Assembly (NCBI GenBank): GCA_002361155.1
Contig: DERZ01000053.1
Coordinates: 1 to 24,111, forward strand
Origin: Porphyromonadaceae bacterium UBA3327
GTDB lineage: Bacteria > Bacteroidota > Bacteroidia > Bacteroidales > Muribaculaceae
Length of the DNA: 24,111 nt
Direction of reading: 5' to 3'
Part shown: positions 1 to 7,436 of the stretch, piece after piece
How positions within the stretch are numbered: the first letter of the stretch is position 1
Layout of the letters: every line of letters begins with the position of its first letter
Notes under the pieces: model-generated
What the model saw: only the letters and a program-made list of their open reading frames with translations
What the model was told of the DNA's origin: nothing
Database searches by the model: none
Position numbers and translations under genes: made by a program

Positions 1-248
1 GCGTTGTTGAACTGTACGCGGTAGCCGATGTTGTTCTGAACTTCTCCCTTGTCGTCAACCCAGGTCACGCGGAATGTGAAGATGCGGTCGGGCTCGACCA
101 TGCGCTCTACGATGCGGGCCTTCTCCCATTCGGGATGCTGGTTGTATACGTCTTCTACACAAAGAAGAACTTCTTTCACTGCCTGGAGATACTCTTTCTC
201 ACCAGGATGCTTGGCCTCGAGGCCGGTCATGATTTCCTGAATATTCAT
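1..248 (-). CDS. gdhA: NADP-type glutamate dehydrogenase, N-terminal part (cut by window edge)
   Basis: Glutamate dehydrogenase interconverts 2-oxoglutarate plus ammonia and glutamate in the cytoplasm and is a main ammonia-assimilation enzyme in Bacteroidales. Only the first 82 codons are visible; the rest lies beyond base 1. The protein starts MNIQEIMTGLEAKHPGEKEY, then reads IVERMVEPDRIFTFRVTWVD and GYRVQFN, which is the typical N-terminus of the hexameric Bacteroides GdhA. The ATG at 246-248 is the natural start because it gives exactly this N-terminus. A well-matched Bacteroidetes promoter lies about 95 nt upstream, with a 12-bp palindrome beyond it. The gene follows ompA on the same strand, but a strong terminator separates them, so it is probably transcribed on its own. 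Identity is confident; cofactor preference is inferred from similarity to the known family. Confidence 0.9.
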   Translation of the reverse strand, partial: MNIQEIMTGLEAKHPGEKEYLQAVKEVLLCVEDVYNQHPEWEKARIVERMVEPDRIFTFRVTWVDDKGEVQNNIGYRVQFNN

Positions 249-343
249 GATGATCCTTTTAGATTTAAGGGTTGTTGTTTCCTTTTAACCGAAGCTGCTC
301 AATGTCCCGACAGGGGACTTTGGGGCAGACTTCAAATCCACTG

Positions 344-375
344 CAAACTTACAAACTTTTATCGTCTCTACCAAA
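344..375 (-). promoter_or_regulatory. Bacteroidetes-type promoter for gdhA
   Basis: On the minus strand TTTG (375-372) is followed after 20 nt by TAAGTTTG (351-344). This matches the Bacteroides primary sigma factor consensus TTTG-N19-21-TAnnTTTG exactly. Transcription would start near 337, leaving a leader of roughly 90 nt before the gdhA ATG at 248. Confidence 0.7.
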
Positions 376-406
376 TATTTCCGTAAAAACTTTTACTCGA
401 TTTCAA

Positions 407-418
407 GGAACGCGTTCC
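407..418. promoter_or_regulatory. 12-bp perfect palindrome upstream of the gdhA promoter
   Basis: GGAACGCGTTCC is a perfect inverted repeat lying about 32 nt upstream of the -33 element of gdhA, with a second small palindrome TCCGGA immediately beyond it. The position would suit a regulator of gdhA. Binding is inference; a palindrome of this length can occur by chance. Confidence 0.3.
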
Positions 419-457
419 AAGTCCGGAACAGACATCACAATATATGTTTTATAACAG

Positions 458-489
458 AAAAAGGCCCCCTGCCGAAGCAGAAGGCCCTT
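458..489 (-). terminator. Rho-independent terminator of ompA
   Basis: Read on the minus strand, the sequence forms a 13-pair stem (some pairs are G-U) closed by a UUCG tetraloop flanked by C and G, an especially stable loop. It is followed by five U residues. It begins 24 nt after the ompA stop codon, so it ends ompA transcription before gdhA. Confidence 0.85.
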
Positions 490-512
490 ACTCTAATTCT
501 ATTCAGATACTA

Positions 513-1775
513 TTATTTCTGAGTGAAGATCACGATACGGTTCCAGTCGTTGGTGCTGTAGGGCTGAACATCAGAACCGTCGAAACGGATGGTGAGACGG
601 CTTGCATCGATGCCGTACTGGCTTGTGAGGGCGTTGGCCACTGCGTTGGCACGACGCTCTGAGAGAGCCATGTTGTACTCGGCTGTACCGGTATTCTTGT
701 CGGCGTAACCAACGATGGTGATGTTCTCTTTGGGGTTAGCCTTGAGCCATTCAGCCATGTTGTATACATTTACTTCCTCGGTAGGCATGATCTTGTCGCT
801 GTTGATCATGAAGCGGACGGTAGCCATGAGAGGAGCGTTCACGCAGTCTTTCTCTACAACCTCGGGGCAGGGGAGCTGAGCCTGGAGGTTAGCGACTTCC
901 TGACCGCAAGCGAGAAGCTGTGCGCGAAGGTCGTTGACCTGACCGTTGAGGGCTGCCACCTGAGAAACGTAGTTGCACTCGTTGAAAGTGTTCCAGCCAC
1001 GTCCGCCGATGTTGAAGTTGAAACCGCCCATAGCGCTTACGAGAGCGTCGATGGAAGCGCCGCGAGCCTCGTTGTTCCAGTTGTCGGCATAGAAGGACGC
1101 ACGAGCCTCAGCGAAGAAGTCGACATACTTGCAGAGACGGAAACGGAACTGAAGACCTGCGGAAACAGGGAGTGTCCACTGTACGGCCTTAACGTGCTGA
1201 TTGCCGTCTTCCCATGTGCTTTCAATGTTGGAAGATCCGGGTACCTTTCCCTCGCTGTTGTGGAAATCCCAGTTGGCGTCACCGCCGAGACCGAAGAAGG
1301 GAATGATGCTGAACACACGCTTCTCGTTGACACCGCCGAGCGAGTTGAACATATCCCACATCATTTCGAGCTGGAGATTTGCATGCTTGGAGTGTGTCCA
1401 GCCGAGATTGGGCTGAGAAGGCATGGGGCTATCCCAATGGAGGGAACCGTAAACGCCTTTGAAGCGGAAGCCGATATAGGGGGATACCCAGCGGCCGAAA
1501 CCTAAGCTGTAGGTAGCGGTCCATTTCTTGGCCGCCACGGCATCCATGGTGTTGCTTACCTGGCCACGTTCTACGATGGGCTGGTTACCACCGGCGCTGA
1601 TTTCGATAAACCAGTTGTTACGCCAGTTTGAGAAATAGTGGTTGGAGTTGTCGCAAGTGAACTCTGTCACTGATACGGCATCGTCAACGAAGACATCCTG
1701 CGCATTCGCAACGTTGCTGAAAGCGAACGATCCGGCGCAAAGGGCCATTACGTAGTAAAGATTCTTAGCTTTCAT
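513..1775 (-). CDS. OmpA-family outer-membrane protein
   Basis: A 420-residue outer-membrane protein expected to link the outer membrane to peptidoglycan. A signal peptide ends near residue 25 (ANA/QD). Residues about 45-260 are rich in aromatic, alternating segments typical of a porin-like beta barrel. Residues 267-310 form a coiled-coil-like spacer containing several Cys. Residues 315-420 form an OmpA C-terminal domain with GYADK and LSERRANAV, holding the Asp and Arg that bind diaminopimelate in the family. An upstream in-frame ATG at 1869-1871 would put 32 extra residues before the signal peptide, so the ATG at 1773-1775 was chosen. The gene is monocistronic: a terminator follows it and a divergent intergenic region precedes it. 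In this family such proteins are usually abundant; expression level here is not visible. Confidence 0.9.
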   Translation of the reverse strand: MKAKNLYYVMALCAGSFAFSNVANAQDVFVDDAVSVTEFTCDNSNHYFSNWRNNWFIEISAGGNQPIVERGQVSNTMDAVAAKKWTATYSLGFGRWVSPYIGFRFKGVYGSLHWDSPMPSQPNLGWTHSKHANLQLEMMWDMFNSLGGVNEKRVFSIIPFFGLGGDANWDFHNSEGKVPGSSNIESTWEDGNQHVKAVQWTLPVSAGLQFRFRLCKYVDFFAEARASFYADNWNNEARGASIDALVSAMGGFNFNIGGRGWNTFNECNYVSQVAALNGQVNDLRAQLLACGQEVANLQAQLPCPEVVEKDCVNAPLMATVRFMINSDKIMPTEEVNVYNMAEWLKANPKENITIVGYADKNTGTAEYNMALSERRANAVANALTSQYGIDASRLTIRFDGSDVQPYSTNDWNRIVIFTQK

Positions 1776-1822
1776 AATGTAATTTTTTAAGAATAGAATT
1801 ATTATTTTCGATTTTATCAATG

Positions 1823-1854
1823 TAACGTTAAAAACTTTTAATTTGTTTATCAAA
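1823..1854 (-). promoter_or_regulatory. Possible proximal ompA promoter
   Basis: On the minus strand TTTG (1854-1851) is followed after exactly 20 nt by TAACGTTA (1830-1823). The spacing is ideal, but the -7 element has two mismatches to TAnnTTTG. It would give a leader of about 40 nt. It is weaker in sequence than the distal candidate at 2059-2092. Confidence 0.3.
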
Positions 1855-2058
1855 TTTTTCGTTTTTAACATTCAAGGGTCATACACTTCACGGTTAACTG
1901 GCAACAATTCAGCAACTTTTGCAGAATCTTCCGCCGCAACCTTTTCTATCCCGCATTTCATCCGGGAGCCAGCACATACGCCTGACTGCGGAAGGAAATC
2001 CAAGGTCAGTTCAATATACAATAGTTCAGGAGACAATTCGAGACTCCAAAACTTTTTG

Positions 2059-2092
2059 CAAAGTTACGCATTATTTTCTAATTTAGAATAAA
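2059..2092 (-). promoter_or_regulatory. Possible distal ompA promoter
   Basis: On the minus strand TAACTTTG (2066-2059) is a perfect -7 element and, like the gdhA promoter, is followed by CA. The -33 region is poor: TTTA at 2092-2089, 22 nt away, rather than TTTG. If used, ompA mRNA would carry a leader of about 280 nt. Confidence 0.4.
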
Positions 2093-2319
2093 GACAGCAG
2101 GATTTTTTTTAAACAAAGTTAAAAAATGTTCATTGTTTGGATATTTTTGGCTAATTTCGCGGTTGAAGACCATATTCAGAAAAAAGCTCTCCCCGGGATA
2201 CCCACACAATAATATGGTTTTTCACACATTAATATATAAGGCTGATATGTCCGACGGTTCGGATTCCCGATTTCAAGGGACCTGCAAACCTTCCGGAAGC
2301 CTTATAAGAGTCGAGAAAA

Positions 2320-3192
2320 ATGAACAGGCACCGCAAATTCAGAATACGGATTGACGACGAGTCGCACCTGAGCACGCTTGCCGACATCACGCTGTCGCCG
2401 GCGGCGGCTGTGGCGGCAGCTGTCGCTCTGTTTGCCGCAATGCTTCTCATAGCCGGCGCCATAGTGACACTCACCCCGCTGCGCACACTGCTGCCGGGTT
2501 ACCTCAACGAATCGCAGAGGGTCGCGTCGGAAGAAAACATTCTCCGCCTCGACTCCCTGAGAGAGAAATATTCCAAAAACCAGAAGTTTATCGACAACTA
2601 TCTCCGCGTCACCGATATCGACCGCACAGTGTCGGATTCGGTGGCCTTTGACACAGATGTCCGGGAACTGACTCCCGACTCGCTGCTGCCGGCACTCCCC
2701 GCCGAACGGAAATTCATGACCTCGATGGAGGAACGCGAGCGCTTCAACATCTCTGTGCTCGCACCGCTTGCCGCCGACGGAATGCTCTTTTCGCCGGTAA
2801 CGGCCGACGGCATCTTCACAGCCGATTCCCGTTCCGAAGAGGCTGGAATCATCATTGTGCCCGAAGGCACCTCGGTGCAGAGCGCCGCTGACGGAACCGT
2901 CGTCGGAGTATATTACTCCCCCTCCGAGCGGGGATACGCCATTCTTGTCCAGCATCACAAAGGGTTTCTCTCCGGATATTACGGCGTAGGCACGCCTTTG
3001 GTGTCGACCGCCGACGCCATCGACTCCGGGCAGATCATCGCGCTCTCCCCCGAACCGGACTCACGAAATCGCCGCACATTCACCGTCCGGCTCTGGCACA
3101 ACGGACTTCCAGTAGTTCCATACGAATATGTCGGCTCATCCACATCGGTGTCTATCCCGGAGACCACATACGAGGCTCCAAGAGGAAGATAG
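2320..3192 (+). CDS. Membrane-anchored LytM/M23-like protein lacking catalytic residues
   Basis: A 290-residue protein with a basic cytoplasmic N-terminus, one membrane segment at about 27-51, a helical linker at about 60-145, and a LytM-like domain at about 160-270. The fold is suggested by PEGTSVQSAADGTVVGV and by LWHNGLPVVP near the end, which align with the conserved core and the WRNG-type C-terminus of M23 peptidases. All zinc and catalytic positions are lost: the HxxxD site reads EEAGI (173-177), the YAHL site reads YYGV, and the HLH of the last motif reads TFT (253-255). Known degenerate LytM proteins such as EnvC and NlpD activate amidases; a similar regulatory role here is inference. 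It is first in a plus-strand run ahead of dxr and rseP, so it belongs with envelope functions. The ATG at 2320 follows the A-rich stretch GAGAAAA. Confidence 0.75.
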   Translation: MNRHRKFRIRIDDESHLSTLADITLSPAAAVAAAVALFAAMLLIAGAIVTLTPLRTLLPGYLNESQRVASEENILRLDSLREKYSKNQKFIDNYLRVTDIDRTVSDSVAFDTDVRELTPDSLLPALPAERKFMTSMEERERFNISVLAPLAADGMLFSPVTADGIFTADSRSEEAGIIIVPEGTSVQSAADGTVVGVYYSPSERGYAILVQHHKGFLSGYYGVGTPLVSTADAIDSGQIIALSPEPDSRNRRTFTVRLWHNGLPVVPYEYVGSSTSVSIPETTYEAPRGR

Positions 3193-3249
3193 ACTGTGAA
3201 ATTGCGGCCCATAAGCTTGCAATTGGTTGAATTTAGTTAATTATAAATT

Positions 3250-4458
3250 ATGAATTATAACTCATATAATTCGGACAACGCAACCGGCACCATCGAGGTC
3301 GGGATACTCGGCTCCACGGGGAGCATAGGCACGCAGACGCTCGACATCGTGTCGGAATATCCAGCACGGTTCCGCGCCTCGCTTCTCACCGCCGGCAAGA
3401 ACTGGCGGCTTCTCGCCGAGCAGGCACGCAAATATCTGCCACGGCGCGTGGTGATCGCCGACGAGACAGCATACCCCTATCTGCGTGATGCCCTGTCCGA
3501 TCTGCCGGTGGAAGTGGCCGCCGGCGCGGAAGCCATAGCCGAGGCTGCGGCAATGCCGGAACTGGACACCGTGGTGACAGCCATGGTGGGATACAGCGGT
3601 CTGATTCCGACTGTCAGGGCAATACGGGGCGGCAAAAGGATAGCCCTCGCCAACAAAGAGACTCTCGTGGTGGCCGGTGAGATAATAACACGTCTGCTCG
3701 AAGAATCAGACTCGGAGATTGTCCCGGTCGACAGCGAGCACTCCGCCATCTTCCAGTGTCTGCAAGGAGAATCCTCCCGCCGGGCAAGCAAGATTCTTCT
3801 CACAGCCAGCGGAGGACCTTTCCGCACCAAAAGCCGCGAGGAACTCGGACATGTCACCGTGGCCGACGCTCTGAACCATCCCAACTGGGACATGGGAGCG
3901 AAAGTCACCATCGACTCCGCATCGATGATGAACAAAGGATTCGAAATGATAGAGGCGAAATGGCTGTTCGGCTGCCCAGCAGACAAGATAGAGATTGTAG
4001 TCCATCCCCAGAGCATTGTCCATTCGATGGTGGAATTCAATGACGGATCCATCAAGGCGCAGCTCGGACTTCCCGACATGCACATCCCCATCCGGTACGC
4101 ACTCGCCTACCCGGACCGTCTCCCCTCATCGACGCCGGCCCTGAGTCTGCCCCACTACGCCAACCTCACTTTCGAAGCCCCGGATTACGACAAATTCCCA
4201 ATGCTCGGATTCGCTTTCGACGCCATAAGGATGGGAGGCAATATGCCCTGCATTCTCAACGCGGCAAATGAAATAGCAGTGGCGGCATTCCTTCGCGGCG
4301 AAATATCATTCACCTCCATCCCCATCACGGCACAGGCAACGATGGAACGCACCCCCTTCGAGACAACTGTCTCCCTCGAGGACCTTGTCGAGACCAACCG
4401 AGAGGCACGAAGCATAGCCGAACAACAAATCAGACGGCTATCTTTCAACAGGCAATAA
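3250..4458 (+). CDS. dxr: 1-deoxy-D-xylulose 5-phosphate reductoisomerase
   Basis: Catalyses the NADPH-dependent rearrangement and reduction of 1-deoxyxylulose 5-phosphate to 2-C-methylerythritol 4-phosphate, the committed step of the non-mevalonate isoprenoid pathway, in the cytoplasm. The 402-residue protein has the dinucleotide-binding loop GSTGSIG (21-27), the metal-binding VDSEHSAIFQ (Asp161, Glu163), and MMNKGFEMIEA with Glu232 and Glu235, all diagnostic of the family. Length is close to normal, with about 14 extra residues before the Rossmann core; the ATG at 3250 is the furthest upstream plausible start. It lies 57 nt after the LytM-like gene and 57 nt before rseP, probably in the same transcript. 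Confidence 0.96.
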   Translation: MNYNSYNSDNATGTIEVGILGSTGSIGTQTLDIVSEYPARFRASLLTAGKNWRLLAEQARKYLPRRVVIADETAYPYLRDALSDLPVEVAAGAEAIAEAAAMPELDTVVTAMVGYSGLIPTVRAIRGGKRIALANKETLVVAGEIITRLLEESDSEIVPVDSEHSAIFQCLQGESSRRASKILLTASGGPFRTKSREELGHVTVADALNHPNWDMGAKVTIDSASMMNKGFEMIEAKWLFGCPADKIEIVVHPQSIVHSMVEFNDGSIKAQLGLPDMHIPIRYALAYPDRLPSSTPALSLPHYANLTFEAPDYDKFPMLGFAFDAIRMGGNMPCILNAANEIAVAAFLRGEISFTSIPITAQATMERTPFETTVSLEDLVETNREARSIAEQQIRRLSFNRQ

Positions 4459-4515
4459 TTCAACAAACAATAATTCCATCGGCAAGCCGGTCTTGCCCGA
4501 CAAACAGAATACACA

Positions 4516-6198
4516 GTGGATACAATCCTTATAAAAGCCACCCAACTTATTTTAGCTTTCGCGATTCTGGTGATAATCCATGAATTCGGCCACTTCCTCT
4601 TCGCCCGCATATTCGGCGTAAGAGTCAAAAAGTTCTATGTGTTCTTCAATCCCTCCATTTTTAAATGGAGGCCCGGCAAATATATCGGCACAGGAAAGAA
4701 AAAACACCATTTTGACCCTGAACTTGACAAGAAAGAAGCCGAGGTAATAAAGCTGGAGAATGAATTGGGCGCGAGAGAAAACACTCTCCGCGAGCAGGCG
4801 CAGCCTCTCGAGAAACGGCTTTCCGAATTGAAGCGCGCTCTTTTCCTGAACAATCTTTTCCCTGGCCGGCGCAAAGAGATAGAAGTGGAGATGAGGGAAG
4901 TGAACAAACGCCTGAAACCCTTGCAGGATGAACTCGCGGAACTCTCCGCAAAAGCGTACACCGCCCGCGCGACATTCGAAGAGCAGCATTATTACGGCGG
5001 CGGAAAATCCCGCTTCTGGAAGGACACCGAGTACGGGCTTGGCATGATCCCGCTCGGGGGATATTGTCAGATTGCCGGCATGATCGACGAATCGATGGAT
5101 ACCGAGGCGATGAAACGTCCCGCACAGGACTGGGAGTTCCGATCGAAGCCTGCATGGCAGCGTCTGCTCGTAATGGTAGCCGGCGTGCTGTTCAATTTCC
5201 TGCTGGCGATTCTGATCTATGCAGGCCTGGTATATGCCTCCGGCGAGAAATATGTGCCTTTCCAGGATGCGAATATGGGAATGACCTATTCCGGCGAAGC
5301 CCGCAAGGCAGGATTCCAAAACGGCGACATTCCGCTGTTTGCCGACGGGAAAGCGCTCGACAACCCTGCCGAAGCACGCATGGCGATGGCGCAGGCCAAA
5401 ACCGTGAGCGTGCTGCGGGGCAACGACACAGTCGACATCTCCATTCCGGAGAAATTTATCTTCGCCCTCGACAAAGAAGCCCAGAGCGACACGGCGACAA
5501 TCAACTTCATGGCATACCGGTTCCCGACCCGCGTCACCCAGGTGGTTGCCGGCGAAGGTGCGTCCAGAGCCGGCATACGTGAGGGGGACGAGATTATTGC
5601 CGTCGACAGTATCTCCACGCCAGCGCTCCTTGATTTCTTCTCCGCGCTGCAGGGCCATGAGAACAGCACCGTCCGCATAACTCTGATTCGCCGGACAGAC
5701 AACCGCACCGACACCGTCACAGCTCCGGTGACGCTCAATGCCGGCTCAAAGATGGGAATCGGCCTCGAGACCGATCCCTCCGCATTCTTCAAGTCAAAAG
5801 AGATACATTACGGACTTCTCGAATCCATACCAAGGGGCATAGAGATGGGTACCGACAAACTCACGGCATACGCCAAGTCCATGAAGATGGTCTTCACCAA
5901 GGAGGGAGCAAAAAGCATAGGCGGGTTCGGCGCCATCGGAAGTCTGTTTCCAGCAAAATGGGACTGGATCGCGTTCTGGAACATCGCGGCATTTCTCTCG
6001 GTGGCGCTCGCCTTCATGAACATACTGCCGATTCCGGCCCTCGACGGCGGACATGTGATGTTTCTCCTCTACGAAGTGATATTCAGGCGCAAGCCGAGTG
6101 AAAAATTCATGGAATACGCCCAGATGGCAGGCATGTTCCTGCTGATTCTACTTCTGCTCTATGCCAACGGCATGGACATAGTGCGTCTGTTCAAATAA
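4516..6198 (+). CDS. rseP: RseP-type site-2 zinc metalloprotease with internal coiled-coil insertion
   Basis: An intramembrane protease of family M50, which cleaves membrane proteins such as anti-sigma factors within the inner membrane. Visible features: the catalytic HEFGH (22-26) in the first membrane helix, the MIPLGGYCQIAGM membrane loop (about 177-189), two PDZ domains (about 245-315 and 335-415), and the second metal-site motif NILPIPALDGGH with Asp510 near the C-terminus. At 560 residues it is roughly 100 longer than usual bacterial RseP. The excess is a highly charged, heptad-like segment at about 58-170, between the first helix and the membrane loop. Translation appears to start at GTG (4516); that gives the expected short N-terminus before the first helix, and no ATG is suitably placed. 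It stops 9 nt before the rlmI-like gene, indicating co-transcription. The substrate is unknown. Confidence 0.92.
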   Translation: MDTILIKATQLILAFAILVIIHEFGHFLFARIFGVRVKKFYVFFNPSIFKWRPGKYIGTGKKKHHFDPELDKKEAEVIKLENELGARENTLREQAQPLEKRLSELKRALFLNNLFPGRRKEIEVEMREVNKRLKPLQDELAELSAKAYTARATFEEQHYYGGGKSRFWKDTEYGLGMIPLGGYCQIAGMIDESMDTEAMKRPAQDWEFRSKPAWQRLLVMVAGVLFNFLLAILIYAGLVYASGEKYVPFQDANMGMTYSGEARKAGFQNGDIPLFADGKALDNPAEARMAMAQAKTVSVLRGNDTVDISIPEKFIFALDKEAQSDTATINFMAYRFPTRVTQVVAGEGASRAGIREGDEIIAVDSISTPALLDFFSALQGHENSTVRITLIRRTDNRTDTVTAPVTLNAGSKMGIGLETDPSAFFKSKEIHYGLLESIPRGIEMGTDKLTAYAKSMKMVFTKEGAKSIGGFGAIGSLFPAKWDWIAFWNIAAFLSVALAFMNILPIPALDGGHVMFLLYEVIFRRKPSEKFMEYAQMAGMFLLILLLLYANGMDIVRLFK

Positions 6199-6207
6199 AT
6201 CAAAGAA

Positions 6208-7395
6208 ATGGCAACGAACAATATAATAAGACTGAAACGGGGCAAGGAGGAGTCGTTGCTCCGCCACCACCCCTGGGTATTTTCAGGAGCAATAGTCTCC
6301 CTTCCCGACGGGATAGAAGAGGGAGACGAGGTGACCGTGACCGACTCCGATGGAAAAGTGCTCGGCACGGGACATTACCAGATAGGAAGCATCGCGGTCC
6401 GCATACTTGAATTCGGAACCGACTCACTTCCGGCGGATTTCTACTACAACCGGTTGCTGAGCGCGTTCATCCTGCGCCGCGGCCTCGGACTTATCCGCCC
6501 TGACAACAACTGCTTCCGCCTCGTACACGGAGAAGGTGACTTTCTGCCCGGTCTGGTGGTGGACATCTACGGAGACACCGCCGTGATGCAGGCTCATTCT
6601 CCCGGAATGCATTTCGCCCGCCGAACAATCGCAGAGGCCCTGACCCGCCTTCCGGAGGCCGGAATCCGCAACGTCTATTACAAAAGCGACACCACTCTTC
6701 CCTACAAAGCCCACCTCGACCCGGAGAACGAATATCTCGCCGGCAGCTACGACGGCAACATCGCCACCGAGAACGGACTGCTCTTCAACATCGACTGGAT
6801 GAAGGGACAGAAAACGGGATTTTTCGTGGACCAGCGCGAAAACCGCAGGCTTCTCGAGAGCCTCGCCGATGGCCGGAAAGTACTCAACATGTTCTGCTAT
6901 ACGGGAGGATTCTCCGTCTATGCCATGCGTGGAGGAGCGCTGAGCGTGGACTCTGTGGACTCCTCGTCGAAGGCGGTCGCCCTGACCGACGCCAACATAG
7001 CCCTGAATTTCCCTGACGATCCCCGTCACCATACCCACGACATGGACGCATTCCGATTCCTCAGTGAAATGCCCGCCGACACCTACGATCTGATTGTTCT
7101 CGACCCGCCGGCATTCGCCAAGCACCGCAGCGCCATCAAGAACGGACTGGTAGGCTACCGGAAGCTAAACGGGAAAGCCTTCGAAAAAATCAAGAAAGGG
7201 GGAATCCTCTTCACCTTCTCATGCTCGCAGGCCATCACCCGGGAAATGTTCCGGCTCGCCGTGTTCAGCGCCGCCGCCAAATCCGGCAGGAAAGTGAGGA
7301 TACTCCATCAGCTCTCGCAACCCGCCGACCATCCTGTCGACATCTCCCATCCCGAAGGGGAATACCTCAAGGGACTCGTACTCTATGTGGAATAA
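6208..7395 (+). CDS. rlmI: RlmI-like class I SAM-dependent 23S rRNA (cytosine-C5) methyltransferase
   Basis: A 395-residue protein with an N-terminal PUA-like RNA-binding domain (about 5-80), a linking EEHD-type region, and a Rossmann methyltransferase domain. Visible motifs are the SAM-binding NMFCYTGGFSVYAM (227-240), the acidic stretch VDSVDSS, the catalytic-loop DPPAFAK (299-305), and FSCSQ with Cys339, the position of the m5C nucleophile in this family. E. coli RlmI (YccW) methylates C1962 of 23S rRNA; the same target is inferred here. The ATG at 6208 lies 9 nt after the rseP stop, consistent with coupled expression. Identification of the family is firm; the exact modified base is not shown by sequence. 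Confidence 0.85.
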   Translation: MATNNIIRLKRGKEESLLRHHPWVFSGAIVSLPDGIEEGDEVTVTDSDGKVLGTGHYQIGSIAVRILEFGTDSLPADFYYNRLLSAFILRRGLGLIRPDNNCFRLVHGEGDFLPGLVVDIYGDTAVMQAHSPGMHFARRTIAEALTRLPEAGIRNVYYKSDTTLPYKAHLDPENEYLAGSYDGNIATENGLLFNIDWMKGQKTGFFVDQRENRRLLESLADGRKVLNMFCYTGGFSVYAMRGGALSVDSVDSSSKAVALTDANIALNFPDDPRHHTHDMDAFRFLSEMPADTYDLIVLDPPAFAKHRSAIKNGLVGYRKLNGKAFEKIKKGGILFTFSCSQAITREMFRLAVFSAAAKSGRKVRILHQLSQPADHPVDISHPEGEYLKGLVLYVE

Positions 7396-7436
7396 AAAAC
7401 TTGAATCAATACCAAAATACAATAACAACAGAATTA

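Larger units (their letters stand above)
1776..2319. other. Divergent intergenic region between ompA and the LytM-like gene
   Basis: This 544-nt A/T-rich stretch has no convincing gene. It holds two candidate minus-strand promoters for ompA (separate entries) and a small hairpin-forming segment, CCCGGAT-GAA-ATGCGGG on the minus strand near 1951-1967. On the plus strand TAATTTCG at 2152-2159 resembles a -7 element for the rightward operon, but no TTTG sits at the right distance, so it is not called. The inverted repeat TCCGA-N4-TCGGA at 2250-2263 lies 57 nt before the next start codon and has no known role. Confidence 0.5.

Noticed and set aside
1776..1871. 32-residue N-terminal extension of OmpA
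   Set aside because: It would place a Lys/Ile-rich segment ahead of an otherwise normal signal peptide; the ATG at 1773-1775 gives a standard exported protein.
1905..1985. Minus-strand mini-frame with five cysteines (starts MCWLPDEM) in the ompA leader
   Set aside because: Only 22 codons, no ribosome-binding context and no independent support; considered chance.
2248..2264. TGTCCGA-containing inverted repeat ahead of the LytM-like gene, similar to the exporter half-sites
   Set aside because: The arm spacing differs from the exporter sites and there is only one copy, so a shared regulator is not supported.
2302..2958. 218-codon open frame on the minus strand
   Set aside because: It lies wholly opposite the LytM-like gene, has low-complexity His/Arg/Gly-rich content and no recognisable motif; long antisense frames are common in GC-rich genes.
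4441..4475. Short direct repeat CAATAATTC after dxr
   Set aside because: Two 9-bp copies in A/T-rich DNA are not significant and form no recognisable element.
4552..5658. 368-codon open frame on the minus strand
   Set aside because: Antisense to rseP, whose coding is certain from its motifs; the minus-strand product resembles no protein family known to me.
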